Source: Candidatus Omnitrophota bacterium
GTDB taxonomy: Bacteria; Omnitrophota; Gorgyraeia; Gygaellales; Profunditerraquicolaceae
Direction of reading: 5' to 3'
Assembly (NCBI GenBank): GCA_028716305.1
Contig: JAQUQA010000040.1
Location: 1 to 8,737 of the forward strand
Length of the DNA: 8,737 nucleotides
Under the pieces are notes generated by a model. It had not been told where the DNA came from. It made no database searches and saw only the letters and a program-made list of their open reading frames with translations. A program made the translations under genes and the position numbers. This document shows positions 1-6,755 of this stretch, piece by piece; positions within the stretch are counted from its first letter, which is position 1; the number at the start of each line of letters is the position of its first letter.

Positions 1-939
1 GCATTTTATGGCGAGTTTTATCGATTCGATCATGCTGGATGGGTCTGCGCGGCCCTTCCCGGCGATGTCAAAGGCCACTCCGTGCAAAGGAGAGCTCCGG
101 ACAAAACCCAGCCCCAGGGTAAGGTTTACTCCGCTTGAACTACCCGTGATCTTCAAGGGGATCAATGCCTGGTCATGGTATAAAGCGATCAGGCAATCAT
201 AAAGCCGTTTCAGCCCCAGGCAGATGGCGGTATCCGCCGGCAGGGGCCCTTCGAGAAACAACCCTTTGGAACGCAGGCTCCTGATCACCGGCTTGATCAG
301 GCGGTTCTCTTCTTCGCCGATCACCCCATTATCAGAAGCATGGGGGTTAAGGCCGCAAACCAAGAGGCGCGGCCTCTTGACAGCGAACATTTCTTTAAGC
401 CCCCGGTAGGCAAGCTCGATTGTCCGGGAAAGGGAGTGCTTACTGATCCTATCGCTGACTTTTTTTAACGGAATATGCCTTGTCACCAGGGCAAATTTTA
501 AATGTTTATTCAAAAGCAGCATTACTGTATTCTTGGCTCCGGTACGCCTGGCGAGGTATTCAGTGTGCCCGGAATAAGAAAAACCGGCTTTCTTTACCGA
601 TTCTTTACAAATCGGACAGGTTGCCAGGGCGTCAATCCACCCCCTTTTAAGCATCTTCATCGCCTGATCCAGATATTCAATAGACGCCCTGCCGTATTCG
701 GCCCGGACTACGCCATAGCGGAAGTTCTTCGGCGAGACATTCCTCAAGTCTACGAATTCCGGACCATGGACCACGGACCACGGACCACGGACCCGGTCAA
801 AGACCCTCCTGTCGCCGATCAGGATAAACTCTGCCTTACCGGCCAATGCCCTGACGGCCCTGGCCGCGATCTCCGGGCCGATCCCCGAAGGATCACCCAG
901 AGTGATCCCGATCCTGATTTTTTGTTTGTTTAGCGACAT
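1..939 (-). CDS. pdxA: 4-hydroxythreonine-4-phosphate dehydrogenase PdxA (3' end cut by window edge)
   Basis: PdxA oxidises 4-phosphohydroxy-L-threonine with NAD, in the cytoplasm, on the DXP-dependent route to pyridoxal phosphate. Translating the minus strand from the ATG at 939 gives 313 uninterrupted codons that run off the left edge; the family is about 330 residues, so only some 10-20 are missing. Visible signatures are the N-terminal GITLGDPSGIGPEI (residues 11-24), SGHTEYLA (123-130), CGLNPHA (195-201), YHDQ (254-257) and the near-C-terminal GVNLTLGLGFVRSSPLHGVAFDIAGKG region (270-296). His125, His200 and His255 sit where the family has its three divalent-metal ligands. The gene starts 8 bases after the surA stop, matching the surA-pdxA order known from Enterobacteria. 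Oddity: residues 49-60 (RVRGPWSVVHGP) are encoded by a 5-unit heptad repeat. The family's usual GxGG-type loop after NPHA reads ASDNGVIGEEE. Identification is secure. Confidence 0.95.
   Translation of the reverse strand, partial: MSLNKQKIRIGITLGDPSGIGPEIAARAVRALAGKAEFILIGDRRVFDRVRGPWSVVHGPEFVDLRNVSPKNFRYGVVRAEYGRASIEYLDQAMKMLKRGWIDALATCPICKESVKKAGFSYSGHTEYLARRTGAKNTVMLLLNKHLKFALVTRHIPLKKVSDRISKHSLSRTIELAYRGLKEMFAVKRPRLLVCGLNPHASDNGVIGEEENRLIKPVIRSLRSKGLFLEGPLPADTAICLGLKRLYDCLIALYHDQALIPLKITGSSSGVNLTLGLGFVRSSPLHGVAFDIAGKGRADPSSMIESIKLAIKC
761..795. repeat. Five tandem GGACCAC-type heptads inside pdxA
   Basis: The plus strand reads GGACCAT, three identical GGACCAC units, then GGACCCG: five contiguous 7-bp units over 35 bases. 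The array lies wholly inside pdxA and keeps the frame open, encoding residues 49-60 in the variable stretch after the second beta strand, far from the metal ligands. The unit differs from the GCGTTC-type heptads elsewhere in the window but shares the 7-bp period. The repeat is directly visible; its origin is not. Confidence 0.9.
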
Positions 940-947
940 ATTAACGG

Positions 948-1916
948 CTATCCCTGGGAAATCTTTATGTAGGCCTGTTCTTTTAACCTGGCCAGCCAAT
1001 CGGCAATGGCCTTTTCCATCTTCGCGTTCATTACTAGGGCATGCACCTTATCCTTGACTTCGCTAAGACTGAGTTGCTGCGGGGGGATGATCTTGTCCAG
1101 CCTGAAAATAAAGTATTTGTCCTCTACCTTGATCGGCTCGGAAAATTCCCCGGGCTTAAGTTTAAACACATTAACCGCGATCTCTTTCCTCAGCTGCCCG
1201 TTTTTTTCCGCATTAAGCTTATTCAGCGAAAGGGAATATTTTTTCTCGAGATCCTCAAGAGTGGCCCCCTTCTTCAGTTCACCGGGGATCTTACGCATTA
1301 AGGTATCGTCTTCAAAACTCAAGGTAGAAAACTCCCATTGCTCCGGGACCTGAAATTCTTTTTCCTGGGCCTGATAAAACTCGGTCACTTCCACAGGGCT
1401 GACCCTGAGCTTATCGCGGACCTCTTTATCGATTATGCCGATCATCATCATCTGGTCCTCTAACCTCTCCTGAAGGTCTGCCAGGACAAGCCCCTGCTGG
1501 GTAAGCGCCTCCTGGAAATCGGCATCGGAACTATAAGATTTTTTAATCTCTTCTATCCTGGCCTTGACCATATTTGTATCGATAATAACGTTATTTTTCT
1601 TGGCCTCCTGAAGGATCAGCCGGTCCTCAATCAGCTTATTCAGAAACTCACTCCGCATGGATTCGATCTTTTCATCCAGCAGCTTGCCGCTATAATCCTG
1701 CGATAACTGCATGCGCATAAAATTAGTATAGTCATCCAGGTCTTTCTGGGTAATCACGTCGCAGTTGACAACTGCGATGATCTTGTCCTGCGCATATATT
1801 GTTGTCGTAAGGGCTAAAATAAAAAAAATGAAAAGTAAGCCTCGAACGGCGTTCGGCGTTCGGCGTTCGGCGCAAGAAACTAAAGACTTAGAATTTTGAA
1901 TATTACGATGCATCAT
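948..1916 (-). CDS. surA: SurA-like periplasmic chaperone / parvulin-type peptidyl-prolyl isomerase
   Basis: The protein (322 aa) is predicted to be exported and to chaperone outer-membrane proteins in the periplasm. Residues 1-26 are a basic n-region, 27-42 (LLFIFFILALTTTIYA) a hydrophobic core with likely cleavage after Ala42, and 44-170 a SurA_N-type helical domain opening with KIIAVVNCDVITQKDL. Residues 185-280 resemble a single parvulin domain (ELKKGATLEDLEKKYS, FKLKPGEFSEPI, DKYFIFRLDKI), and a C-terminal helix follows. The usual GGxLG parvulin motif is NGQLR (239-243), so isomerase activity may be weak; E. coli SurA has two such domains. Two adjacent ATGs (1916 and 1913) are possible starts. 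AGGAAACC at 1917-1924 acts as ribosome binding site and spaces better with 1913. Both starts overlap the mfd stop, which suggests translational coupling. pdxA follows 8 bases downstream. Codons 16-25 come from a heptad repeat. The family assignment is firm; the exact name surA rests on domain order and the pdxA neighbour. Confidence 0.85.
   Translation of the reverse strand: MMHRNIQNSKSLVSCAERRTPNAVRGLLFIFFILALTTTIYAQDKIIAVVNCDVITQKDLDDYTNFMRMQLSQDYSGKLLDEKIESMRSEFLNKLIEDRLILQEAKKNNVIIDTNMVKARIEEIKKSYSSDADFQEALTQQGLVLADLQERLEDQMMMIGIIDKEVRDKLRVSPVEVTEFYQAQEKEFQVPEQWEFSTLSFEDDTLMRKIPGELKKGATLEDLEKKYSLSLNKLNAEKNGQLRKEIAVNVFKLKPGEFSEPIKVEDKYFIFRLDKIIPPQQLSLSEVKDKVHALVMNAKMEKAIADWLARLKEQAYIKISQG
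1843..1872. repeat. GGCGTTC heptad array inside the surA signal-peptide region
   Basis: The plus strand reads CGAAC, three perfect GGCGTTC units, then GGCG (30 bases). It matches 28 of 30 bases at 8276-8305, the left arm of the hisI-trpE repeat element. Its first 13 bases are palindromic (CGAAC-GGC-GTTCG). The array is translated in the surA frame as AERRTPNAVR (residues 16-25), directly ahead of the hydrophobic signal core. No ATG, GTG or TTG in that frame lies between the array and the core, so the repeat is probably translated. Confidence 0.9.
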
Positions 1917-3804
1917 GGTTTCCTATTTTCTTAAAAGTCGCGATGGCTTCTCTTAAAAGGCGGCAGTATAAATCAAAACCCACGGCTCCGATATACCCGT
2001 GCTGCTGCGGCCCCAACAGGTTCCCCGCCCCCCTGATCTCCAGGTCCTCCATGGCGATCCTGAATCCGGAACCTAATTGCGAGTACTCCTGGAGCGCCTT
2101 GAGCCTCTTTTGGGCGTCACTGTCTAAAATTTCATGCCCGGGGACAAGGAAATACGCGTAAGCCGGCCGGTCAAACCTGCCTACCCTGCCGCGCAGCTGA
2201 TGCAGATCAGAAAGGCCGAACGTCTGTGCCTGGTCCACGATAATAGTATTGACGTTGGGGATATCGATACCCGACTCAATGATCATGGTACAGACGAGAA
2301 CGTCGATCTTCGCGTTGAGAAAATCGAACATTACCTTTTCCAGGGCCTTGGGATGCATCCTGCCATGGGCCACGGCAAGCCTGACCCCGGAAGGCAGCAG
2401 GTTAACCAGTTTCTCCCTGACCTTATCGATATCCTCAATACGATTATGCAGAAAATAAACCTGGCCCTTTCTCTCTAGCTCCCTGATGAGCGCCTGCGCG
2501 ATCAACTCCAGGTCATATTTTACCACAATTGTCTTGATAGACAACCTATTTTGGGGAGGTGTATTGATCACGGAGAAATCTTTTGCCTTCATCAGGCTCA
2601 TATAAAGGGTCCGCGGGATAGGCGTAGCGGTCAGGGTCAAGACATCGGTATTCAACCTTACGCTCTTAAGTTTTTCCTTTGCCTTGACCCCGAAACGCTG
2701 CTCCTCATCTATAATCACCAGCCCCAGATCCTTGAAAGAGATATCTTCGGAAAGCAGCCTGTGCGTGCCGATAACGATATCAACCGTCCCTTTGGCCACG
2801 CCCTCGATGATCTGTTTCTGCTCATGCCTGGTCTTAAAGCGCGAAAGCATCCCGACGTTTATGGGGAAATCCTTAAGCCGGCCGGCAAAATTCTGGTAAT
2901 GCTGTTCGGCCAGGATCGTCGTAGGCACGAGAAATGCCACCTGTTTATTGTCCATGGTGGCCTTAAAGGCGGCCCGCATGGCCACCTCTGTCTTGCCATA
3001 GCCCACATCCCCGCAAAGCAGCCGATCCATCGGAATACCCGATTCCATATCAGCCTTTACTTCCTCTACCGCAGTTATCTGGCCGGGGGTCTCTTTATAG
3101 GGAAAGGTGGCCTCAAACTGTTTTTGCCATTGTGAATCGGCGGAAAAAGCAAAACCCTTGACCGCCAGGCGCATCGCCTGGAGAGAGATCAGCTCCCAGG
3201 CCATCTTCTGGATGCCGCGGCGGGCCCGCTGTTTCGTGCGCGCCCATTCCTTACTGCCCAGCCTGTAGAGCTTGGGCCGGCGCACCTGGAAAGCGATATA
3301 TTTCTGCACCAGGTTCATCGATTCCACAGGAACGTATAACTTCTCTTGCTGGTCATATTCGATGACCAGGTGGTCCTTAAGGCGGCTTCCCGCCTTTATC
3401 TTTTCCAACCCCAGGAATTTTCCGATCCCGTGCTCGTTATGCACCACATAATCGCCGATATCCAGGTCGAGGAAATTATCAAGGGGGAATTCTTCGGTAA
3501 AGACCGCGGAGCGCAGGCTGCGGCCGGGCCTAAAAGGCAGGATAATCGCCATCTTGTGTTCCCAGAGAATTTCTCCGGTCGCGGGATTAAAGGTATTGAT
3601 GGCGCGGATTTTATCAAACTCAAATTGGACACGCAGCGGCAGCTCAAAGGTATAGGGAAAGATATCGATAATCTCTCCCCGGCGGGAAAAATCCCCTTCC
3701 TCCTGGGTGTTCGCCTGCCGCTTATACCCGAAATCGATAAGCGTCTGCGCGATACCCTCGGTATCGAATTGGCTGTCTTTATAAAGTTTCAGCGATTTGA
3801 ACAT
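1903..3804 (-). CDS. mfd: Short Mfd-like transcription-repair coupling translocase lacking D1a/D3/D7
   Basis: Mfd displaces RNA polymerase stalled at DNA lesions and recruits UvrA. This 633-aa protein is about half the family length (E. coli Mfd is 1148). Residues 10-90 match the UvrB-domain-2-like segment (GDFSRRGEIIDIFP, 37-50; PATGEIL, 74-80), which binds UvrA in the family. Residues 115-170 match the CarD-like polymerase-interaction domain (GDYVVHNEHGIGKFLGLE; KLYVPVESMNLVQKY). Then comes a full translocase: Walker A GDVGYGKT (265-272), DEEQ (366-369), TATPIPRTL (392-400), motif V around 505-515, QLRGRVGR (536-543) and the TRG motif GFRIAMEDLEIRGAGNLLG (580-598). It ends right after this, with no D7. 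The N-terminal D1a and the roughly 250-300 residues between domain 2 and the polymerase-interaction domain are also absent. The secDF stop is only 66 bases upstream, so no longer N-terminus is hidden; an in-frame TAA lies about 15 codons before the ATG. No clear ribosome binding site precedes the start. A degenerate or paralogous Mfd is the alternative. Confidence 0.9.
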   Translation of the reverse strand: MFKSLKLYKDSQFDTEGIAQTLIDFGYKRQANTQEEGDFSRRGEIIDIFPYTFELPLRVQFEFDKIRAINTFNPATGEILWEHKMAIILPFRPGRSLRSAVFTEEFPLDNFLDLDIGDYVVHNEHGIGKFLGLEKIKAGSRLKDHLVIEYDQQEKLYVPVESMNLVQKYIAFQVRRPKLYRLGSKEWARTKQRARRGIQKMAWELISLQAMRLAVKGFAFSADSQWQKQFEATFPYKETPGQITAVEEVKADMESGIPMDRLLCGDVGYGKTEVAMRAAFKATMDNKQVAFLVPTTILAEQHYQNFAGRLKDFPINVGMLSRFKTRHEQKQIIEGVAKGTVDIVIGTHRLLSEDISFKDLGLVIIDEEQRFGVKAKEKLKSVRLNTDVLTLTATPIPRTLYMSLMKAKDFSVINTPPQNRLSIKTIVVKYDLELIAQALIRELERKGQVYFLHNRIEDIDKVREKLVNLLPSGVRLAVAHGRMHPKALEKVMFDFLNAKIDVLVCTMIIESGIDIPNVNTIIVDQAQTFGLSDLHQLRGRVGRFDRPAYAYFLVPGHEILDSDAQKRLKALQEYSQLGSGFRIAMEDLEIRGAGNLLGPQQHGYIGAVGFDLYCRLLREAIATFKKIGNHDAS

Positions 3805-3815
3805 GAGTGGATAAC

Positions 3816-3845
3816 CGGGCCCGCGGCAAGTTTGCCGCAGGCCCG
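3816..3845. other. Strong GC-rich hairpin between secDF and mfd
   Basis: CGGGCC (3816-3821) pairs with GGCCCG (3840-3845) and GCGGCA (3823-3828) with TGCCGC (3833-3838). There is one C-A mismatch and a 4-base loop (3829-3832). No T-run follows on either strand, so it is not a standard rho-independent terminator. In the transcript it ends about 11 bases before the mfd ATG, where a ribosome binding site would normally lie. It could protect the secDF 3' end or restrain mfd translation; both roles are inference. Confidence 0.8.
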
Positions 3846-3870
3846 TTTAAAAACAGTAAAAAAGGACCTG

Positions 3871-6072
3871 TTATCTCCCTTTTTTACCTGCCCAGGCAAG
3901 GACCAGGGGCGAGGCGATGTAAACCGTGGAATAGACGCCGGAGATAAAACCTACCAGGAGAGTAAAAGCAAAATTACTCAGGACTTCGCCGCCGAAAAGA
4001 AAGATCGAGAGCACCACCAGCAAAGTCACTCCTGATGTTAACAGTGTCCTGCCCAAAGTCTGGTTCACGCTTAAATTAACAAGTTCATAAAGGCTGGACT
4101 TCCTGAACAACCGGCTGTTCTCCCTTACCCGGTCGTAAATTACAATCGTGTCATTTATCGAATAACCGGCGATCGTCAGGAAGGCAGTAACGCTTAAGAG
4201 GTCAATCTGCCGGTTGGTCATGGCGAGAAACCCCAGGGCAACCAGAACGTCATGCAAAAGGGCGATCACGCCGGCGCAGGCAAAATTAAAATGCTTGAAC
4301 CTGAACGAGACATAGATGAGGATACCGGCCAGCGACCACAACAATGCCTTGATCGCCTTGGCCTTCAAGTGTTTGCCGGCTACCGGCCCGACTCGCTCGA
4401 TCTTCAAAACCTGGACATCCTGGTCGGGAAACTTCTCTTTAAGCTTGGCGGTAAGGCCCTGCGTCTTGTCTTCCGTGGTCCGGATCATCACCATCCGCGG
4501 GTCCTCTTTAAACTGCTGAATAGAAGCGTCCTTAATCTGGAGTTCCTGCAGCACCTGGCGGACGGAATCAATGGAAGGCGCGCTTTTAAAGCTGTACTCC
4601 TGAAGCTGGCCTCCGGCAAAATCTATCCCGTAAACATCGGGCCCCTTCTTGAAGAAAGTAAAAAGCCCCAGGCCGATCACGATGATGGAAAGCGCGTAAA
4701 AGATCTTTCTTTTACTGATAAAATCGATCTTTGTTTCCCTGATTATTTTTAACATCGGCAGGCTCTTGACCAATCCCAGGCCAAGCAGCCACTCAAAGAC
4801 CGCGCGTGTCACCACGATCGCGGTGAACATACTTGCCAATAGACCGATAGTCAACGTCACGGCAAAACCCCTGATCGGGCCGGTCCCAAACTGAAAAAGC
4901 AAAAAAGCCGCGATCAGAGTAGTAAGATTGGAATCAAAAATGGCGCTAAAGGCCTTATTGTAGCCGTTGGCGATTGCCGTCCTGATCGGCCTGCCCGCGG
5001 AAAGTTCTTCCCTGATCCGCTCGTTGATCAGGACATTGGCATCTACGGCCATGCCCAGCGAGAGGGCCACACCGGCAATACCCGGAAGGGTCAAGGTAGC
5101 GGAAATGCCCGGAAAGATCATCGGCAACATCCCCAGGCCGCCCAAGATAAATAAAAAGTTCATGGTCAACGCGATATCGGCAACCAATCCGGCCAACAGA
5201 TAATATCCGGCCATAAAAATAAGCACCAGGGCGCCTCCGATGACACTGGCCTTGATCCCCTTATTGATCGAATCCTGCCCCAGCAAAGGGCCGATGGTCC
5301 TTTCTTCTTCGATATGCATTGGGGCGGGCAGCGCGCCGATACGCAAGACCAGGGCCAGATCCTGGGCCTGGTCTATATCAAACCGGCCGGTGATCACAGC
5401 TTCTCCGGAAGGTATCGCCTCGTTGATCCGCGGGGCGGATTGCACTTTACCGTCTAAGACGATAGCCAGGCGTTTGCCGATGTTGTTTGAGGTTATTTCC
5501 GCGAACTTCTTCGCCCCTTCAGGATTAAATTCCAATGACACAACAGGCCTGTTAAAAGAACTCTGGTCAAAACGCACAGAGGCGTTAGAAAGGGCTCCCC
5601 CGGTCAAAACCGCGGTTTTTTCCAGCAGAATAGGCTCGTTATCTTCCTGGGAGCGCAATAAATCATACCCTTCGGGGATATTATCCGCGAGGGCCTGCTT
5701 TAGCTTCTCGGGATCCGATGAGACAAGTTTGAATTCCAGCAACGCTGTCCTGCCGATCAGTTCGATCGCCCTTTCCCGGTCGGTAACCCCGGGGAGCTGA
5801 ACGACGATCTCATCGCTCCCCTGCCTCTGGATAGAAGGCTCTCTCACCCCGAAAGCATCGATACGATTGCGAATCACCTCCAGGGCCCTGTCGGTCGCGT
5901 CCTGCCTGGCATTTTCCGGAAGATGCGTTGTGTCCACTTTTAACAAAAGATGCATCCCGCCTTTCAAATCAAGGCCGAGATTTATCCTCTTGTCCAAAGG
6001 AAAGGCGAAATAGGCAAAAAGGCCTACGAGCCCCAGGATAAAGATTAGTTTATAGGCCAGTTTCTTCTGCAT
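3871..6072 (-). CDS. secDF: Fused protein translocase subunit SecDF
   Basis: SecD and SecF use the proton gradient to pull preproteins out of the SecYEG channel on the outer face of the inner membrane. Here both are one 733-aa chain. The SecD half has TM1 at about residues 7-25, the D1 motif INLGLDLKGGMHLLLKVD (30-47), a large periplasmic region to about 270, then a TM bundle containing GMAVDANVLINERIREE (340-356) with Asp344 at the conserved proton-path position. The SecF half begins near residue 447 (KIDFISKRKIF), has the GIDFAGG motif (482-488) and a second bundle with TIAGYSINDTIVIYDRVREN (633-652), where Asp641 is the counterpart acidic residue. AAGGGGAG at 6080-6087 lies 7 bases before the ATG, fixing the start. 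yajC ends 18 bases upstream, the standard yajC-secD-secF order. Fusion is also known in Bacillus and other lineages; there is no frameshift or missing segment. Confidence 0.97.
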   Translation of the reverse strand: MQKKLAYKLIFILGLVGLFAYFAFPLDKRINLGLDLKGGMHLLLKVDTTHLPENARQDATDRALEVIRNRIDAFGVREPSIQRQGSDEIVVQLPGVTDRERAIELIGRTALLEFKLVSSDPEKLKQALADNIPEGYDLLRSQEDNEPILLEKTAVLTGGALSNASVRFDQSSFNRPVVSLEFNPEGAKKFAEITSNNIGKRLAIVLDGKVQSAPRINEAIPSGEAVITGRFDIDQAQDLALVLRIGALPAPMHIEEERTIGPLLGQDSINKGIKASVIGGALVLIFMAGYYLLAGLVADIALTMNFLFILGGLGMLPMIFPGISATLTLPGIAGVALSLGMAVDANVLINERIREELSAGRPIRTAIANGYNKAFSAIFDSNLTTLIAAFLLFQFGTGPIRGFAVTLTIGLLASMFTAIVVTRAVFEWLLGLGLVKSLPMLKIIRETKIDFISKRKIFYALSIIVIGLGLFTFFKKGPDVYGIDFAGGQLQEYSFKSAPSIDSVRQVLQELQIKDASIQQFKEDPRMVMIRTTEDKTQGLTAKLKEKFPDQDVQVLKIERVGPVAGKHLKAKAIKALLWSLAGILIYVSFRFKHFNFACAGVIALLHDVLVALGFLAMTNRQIDLLSVTAFLTIAGYSINDTIVIYDRVRENSRLFRKSSLYELVNLSVNQTLGRTLLTSGVTLLVVLSIFLFGGEVLSNFAFTLLVGFISGVYSTVYIASPLVLAWAGKKGR

Positions 6073-6079
6073 TGTTTTA

Positions 6080-6087
6080 CTCCCCTT
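6080..6087 (-). promoter_or_regulatory. secDF ribosome binding site
   Basis: The minus strand reads AAGGGGAG, 7 bases ahead of the secDF ATG and immediately after the yajC stop. It supports the ATG at 6072 and independent initiation within the yajC-secDF transcript. Confidence 0.8.
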
Positions 6088-6090
6088 TAT

Positions 6091-6375
6091 TTATTTTGTT
6101 TGCTCTTTCTTAACAAAAGCGATACAGCTTTTTTCTACTTCGATCTTCACATTCTCATCTATGCGCAAGGTAGCGGTCTTGTCCTTGACATTCACCACGG
6201 TAGCGTGTATCCCGCTGGAAGTTACCACTTCATCGTTCTTATTCAAAGCGGAAAGCATCTTCTGGTGCTCTTTTTCTTTTGCCTTCTGCGGACGGATCAG
6301 CAGAAAATAAAAAATAACAAAGATGATTACCAGAGGAAACAGACTGACTAAGGGATTTCCCGTTTGTGCGGACAT
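6091..6375 (-). CDS. yajC: Preprotein translocase subunit YajC
   Basis: YajC is a small inner-membrane protein that associates with SecDF in the holotranslocon. The 94-aa product has a short N-terminus, one transmembrane helix (about residues 9-27, LVSLFPLVIIFVIFYFLLI) and the family's RPQ at 28-30. A cytoplasmic domain follows with NKNDEVVTSSGIHATVV (45-61), the YajC version of the LxxGDxVxTxGGIxGxV pattern. The length is typical. A strong ribosome binding site (AAGGAGG, 6381-6387) sits 5 bases before the ATG. secDF follows after 18 bases, confirming the assignment by context. Upstream is a heptad-repeat palindrome rather than a recognisable promoter. Confidence 0.95.
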   Translation of the reverse strand: MSAQTGNPLVSLFPLVIIFVIFYFLLIRPQKAKEKEHQKMLSALNKNDEVVTSSGIHATVVNVKDKTATLRIDENVKIEVEKSCIAFVKKEQTK

Positions 6376-6380
6376 AATTA

Positions 6381-6387
6381 CCTCCTT
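6381..6387 (-). promoter_or_regulatory. yajC ribosome binding site
   Basis: A consensus AAGGAGG on the minus strand, 5 bases before the yajC ATG. It excludes the longer reading frames that extend into the repeat element upstream. Confidence 0.85.
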
Positions 6388-6394
6388 TAAATAT

Positions 6395-6472
6395 CGTGAT
6401 GCGTTCGGCGTTGCTGCGTTCAGCGTTCAGCATGACTTTAGACGCCGAACACAGAACACAGAACGCCTCACG
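6395..6472. repeat. Palindromic heptad-repeat element between rpsP and yajC
   Basis: The outer stem pairs CGTGA-T-GCGTTC (6395-6406) with GAACGC-C-TCACG (6461-6472), 11 of 12 positions. Inside, the left arm carries NGCGTTC-type heptads on the plus strand (6401-6431). The right arm carries the same family inverted: read on the minus strand it is GGCGTTC, TGTGTTC, TGTGTTC, GGCG. The two arms meet around 6432-6442. The element fills most of the 105-base gap. As RNA it could form a long imperfect hairpin, but no T-run follows, so it is not called a terminator. Confidence 0.85.
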
Positions 6473-6480
6473 AATAAATA

Positions 6481-6717
6481 CTATTTAGCCTTCTTTAACA
6501 GGCTCTTTACGGTTTCCGTTTCTTTCGCGCCGTTTTTCTTCCAGTATGCCAGGCGCTCTTTATCAAGCTTGACCTCTCCGCTGACGGGATTATAAAATCC
6601 CAGTTCATCGATGGTCCGGGCATCCCTGCCCTGGCTCTCCTCGTAAACCCCGATGCGGAAATGCGGCTTTTTTTTAGGGTTTTTCCCTATCCTGCGTAAT
6701 CTGATGCGAACTGCCAT
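6481..6717 (-). CDS. rpsP: 30S ribosomal protein S16
   Basis: S16 binds 16S rRNA early in assembly of the 30S body. The 78-aa product opens with the invariant-type MAVRIRLRRIGK, continues with KKKPHFRIGVYEESQGRDAR (11-34 region) and the family's LGFYNPVSGEVKLDKERLAYW block, and ends in a short lysine-rich tail. I chose the ATG at 6717 over the in-frame TTG at 6726. The AAGGAGG at 6728-6734 is 10 bases from the ATG but only 1 from the TTG, and MAVRIRLRR is the usual N-terminus. The setting is unusual: rpsP is commonly followed by rimM, trmD and rplS, whereas here it lies between trpE (38 bases upstream) and yajC. Identity is certain. Confidence 0.97.
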   Translation of the reverse strand: MAVRIRLRRIGKNPKKKPHFRIGVYEESQGRDARTIDELGFYNPVSGEVKLDKERLAYWKKNGAKETETVKSLLKKAK

Positions 6718-6727
6718 TTTTACCAAA

Positions 6728-6734
6728 CCTCCTT
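6728..6734 (-). promoter_or_regulatory. rpsP ribosome binding site
   Basis: AAGGAGG on the minus strand in the 38-base trpE-rpsP gap. Its spacing of 10 bases to the ATG, against 1 base to the TTG, decides the rpsP start. Confidence 0.8.
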
Positions 6735-6755
6735 CTGGGATTGTTTAAGACTCTC

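Noticed and set aside
502..933. 143-codon plus-strand open frame opposite pdxA.
   Set aside because: It is the antisense of a clearly conserved pdxA, and its protein has no recognisable motif. The same applies to the plus-strand frames opposite mfd and secDF (for example 3346-4035 and 5240-5800).
3816..3845. Hairpin as a rho-independent terminator for secDF.
   Set aside because: No T-run follows on the minus strand (GTTATCC comes next), and none of useful length follows on the plus strand.
6239..6433. 64-codon minus-strand frame over the start of yajC.
   Set aside because: It starts in heptad repeat and overlaps yajC out of frame; no family resemblance.
6718..6726. TTG start for rpsP three codons before the ATG.
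   Set aside because: The AAGGAGG is only 1 base from the TTG, and MAVRIRLRR is the usual S16 start.
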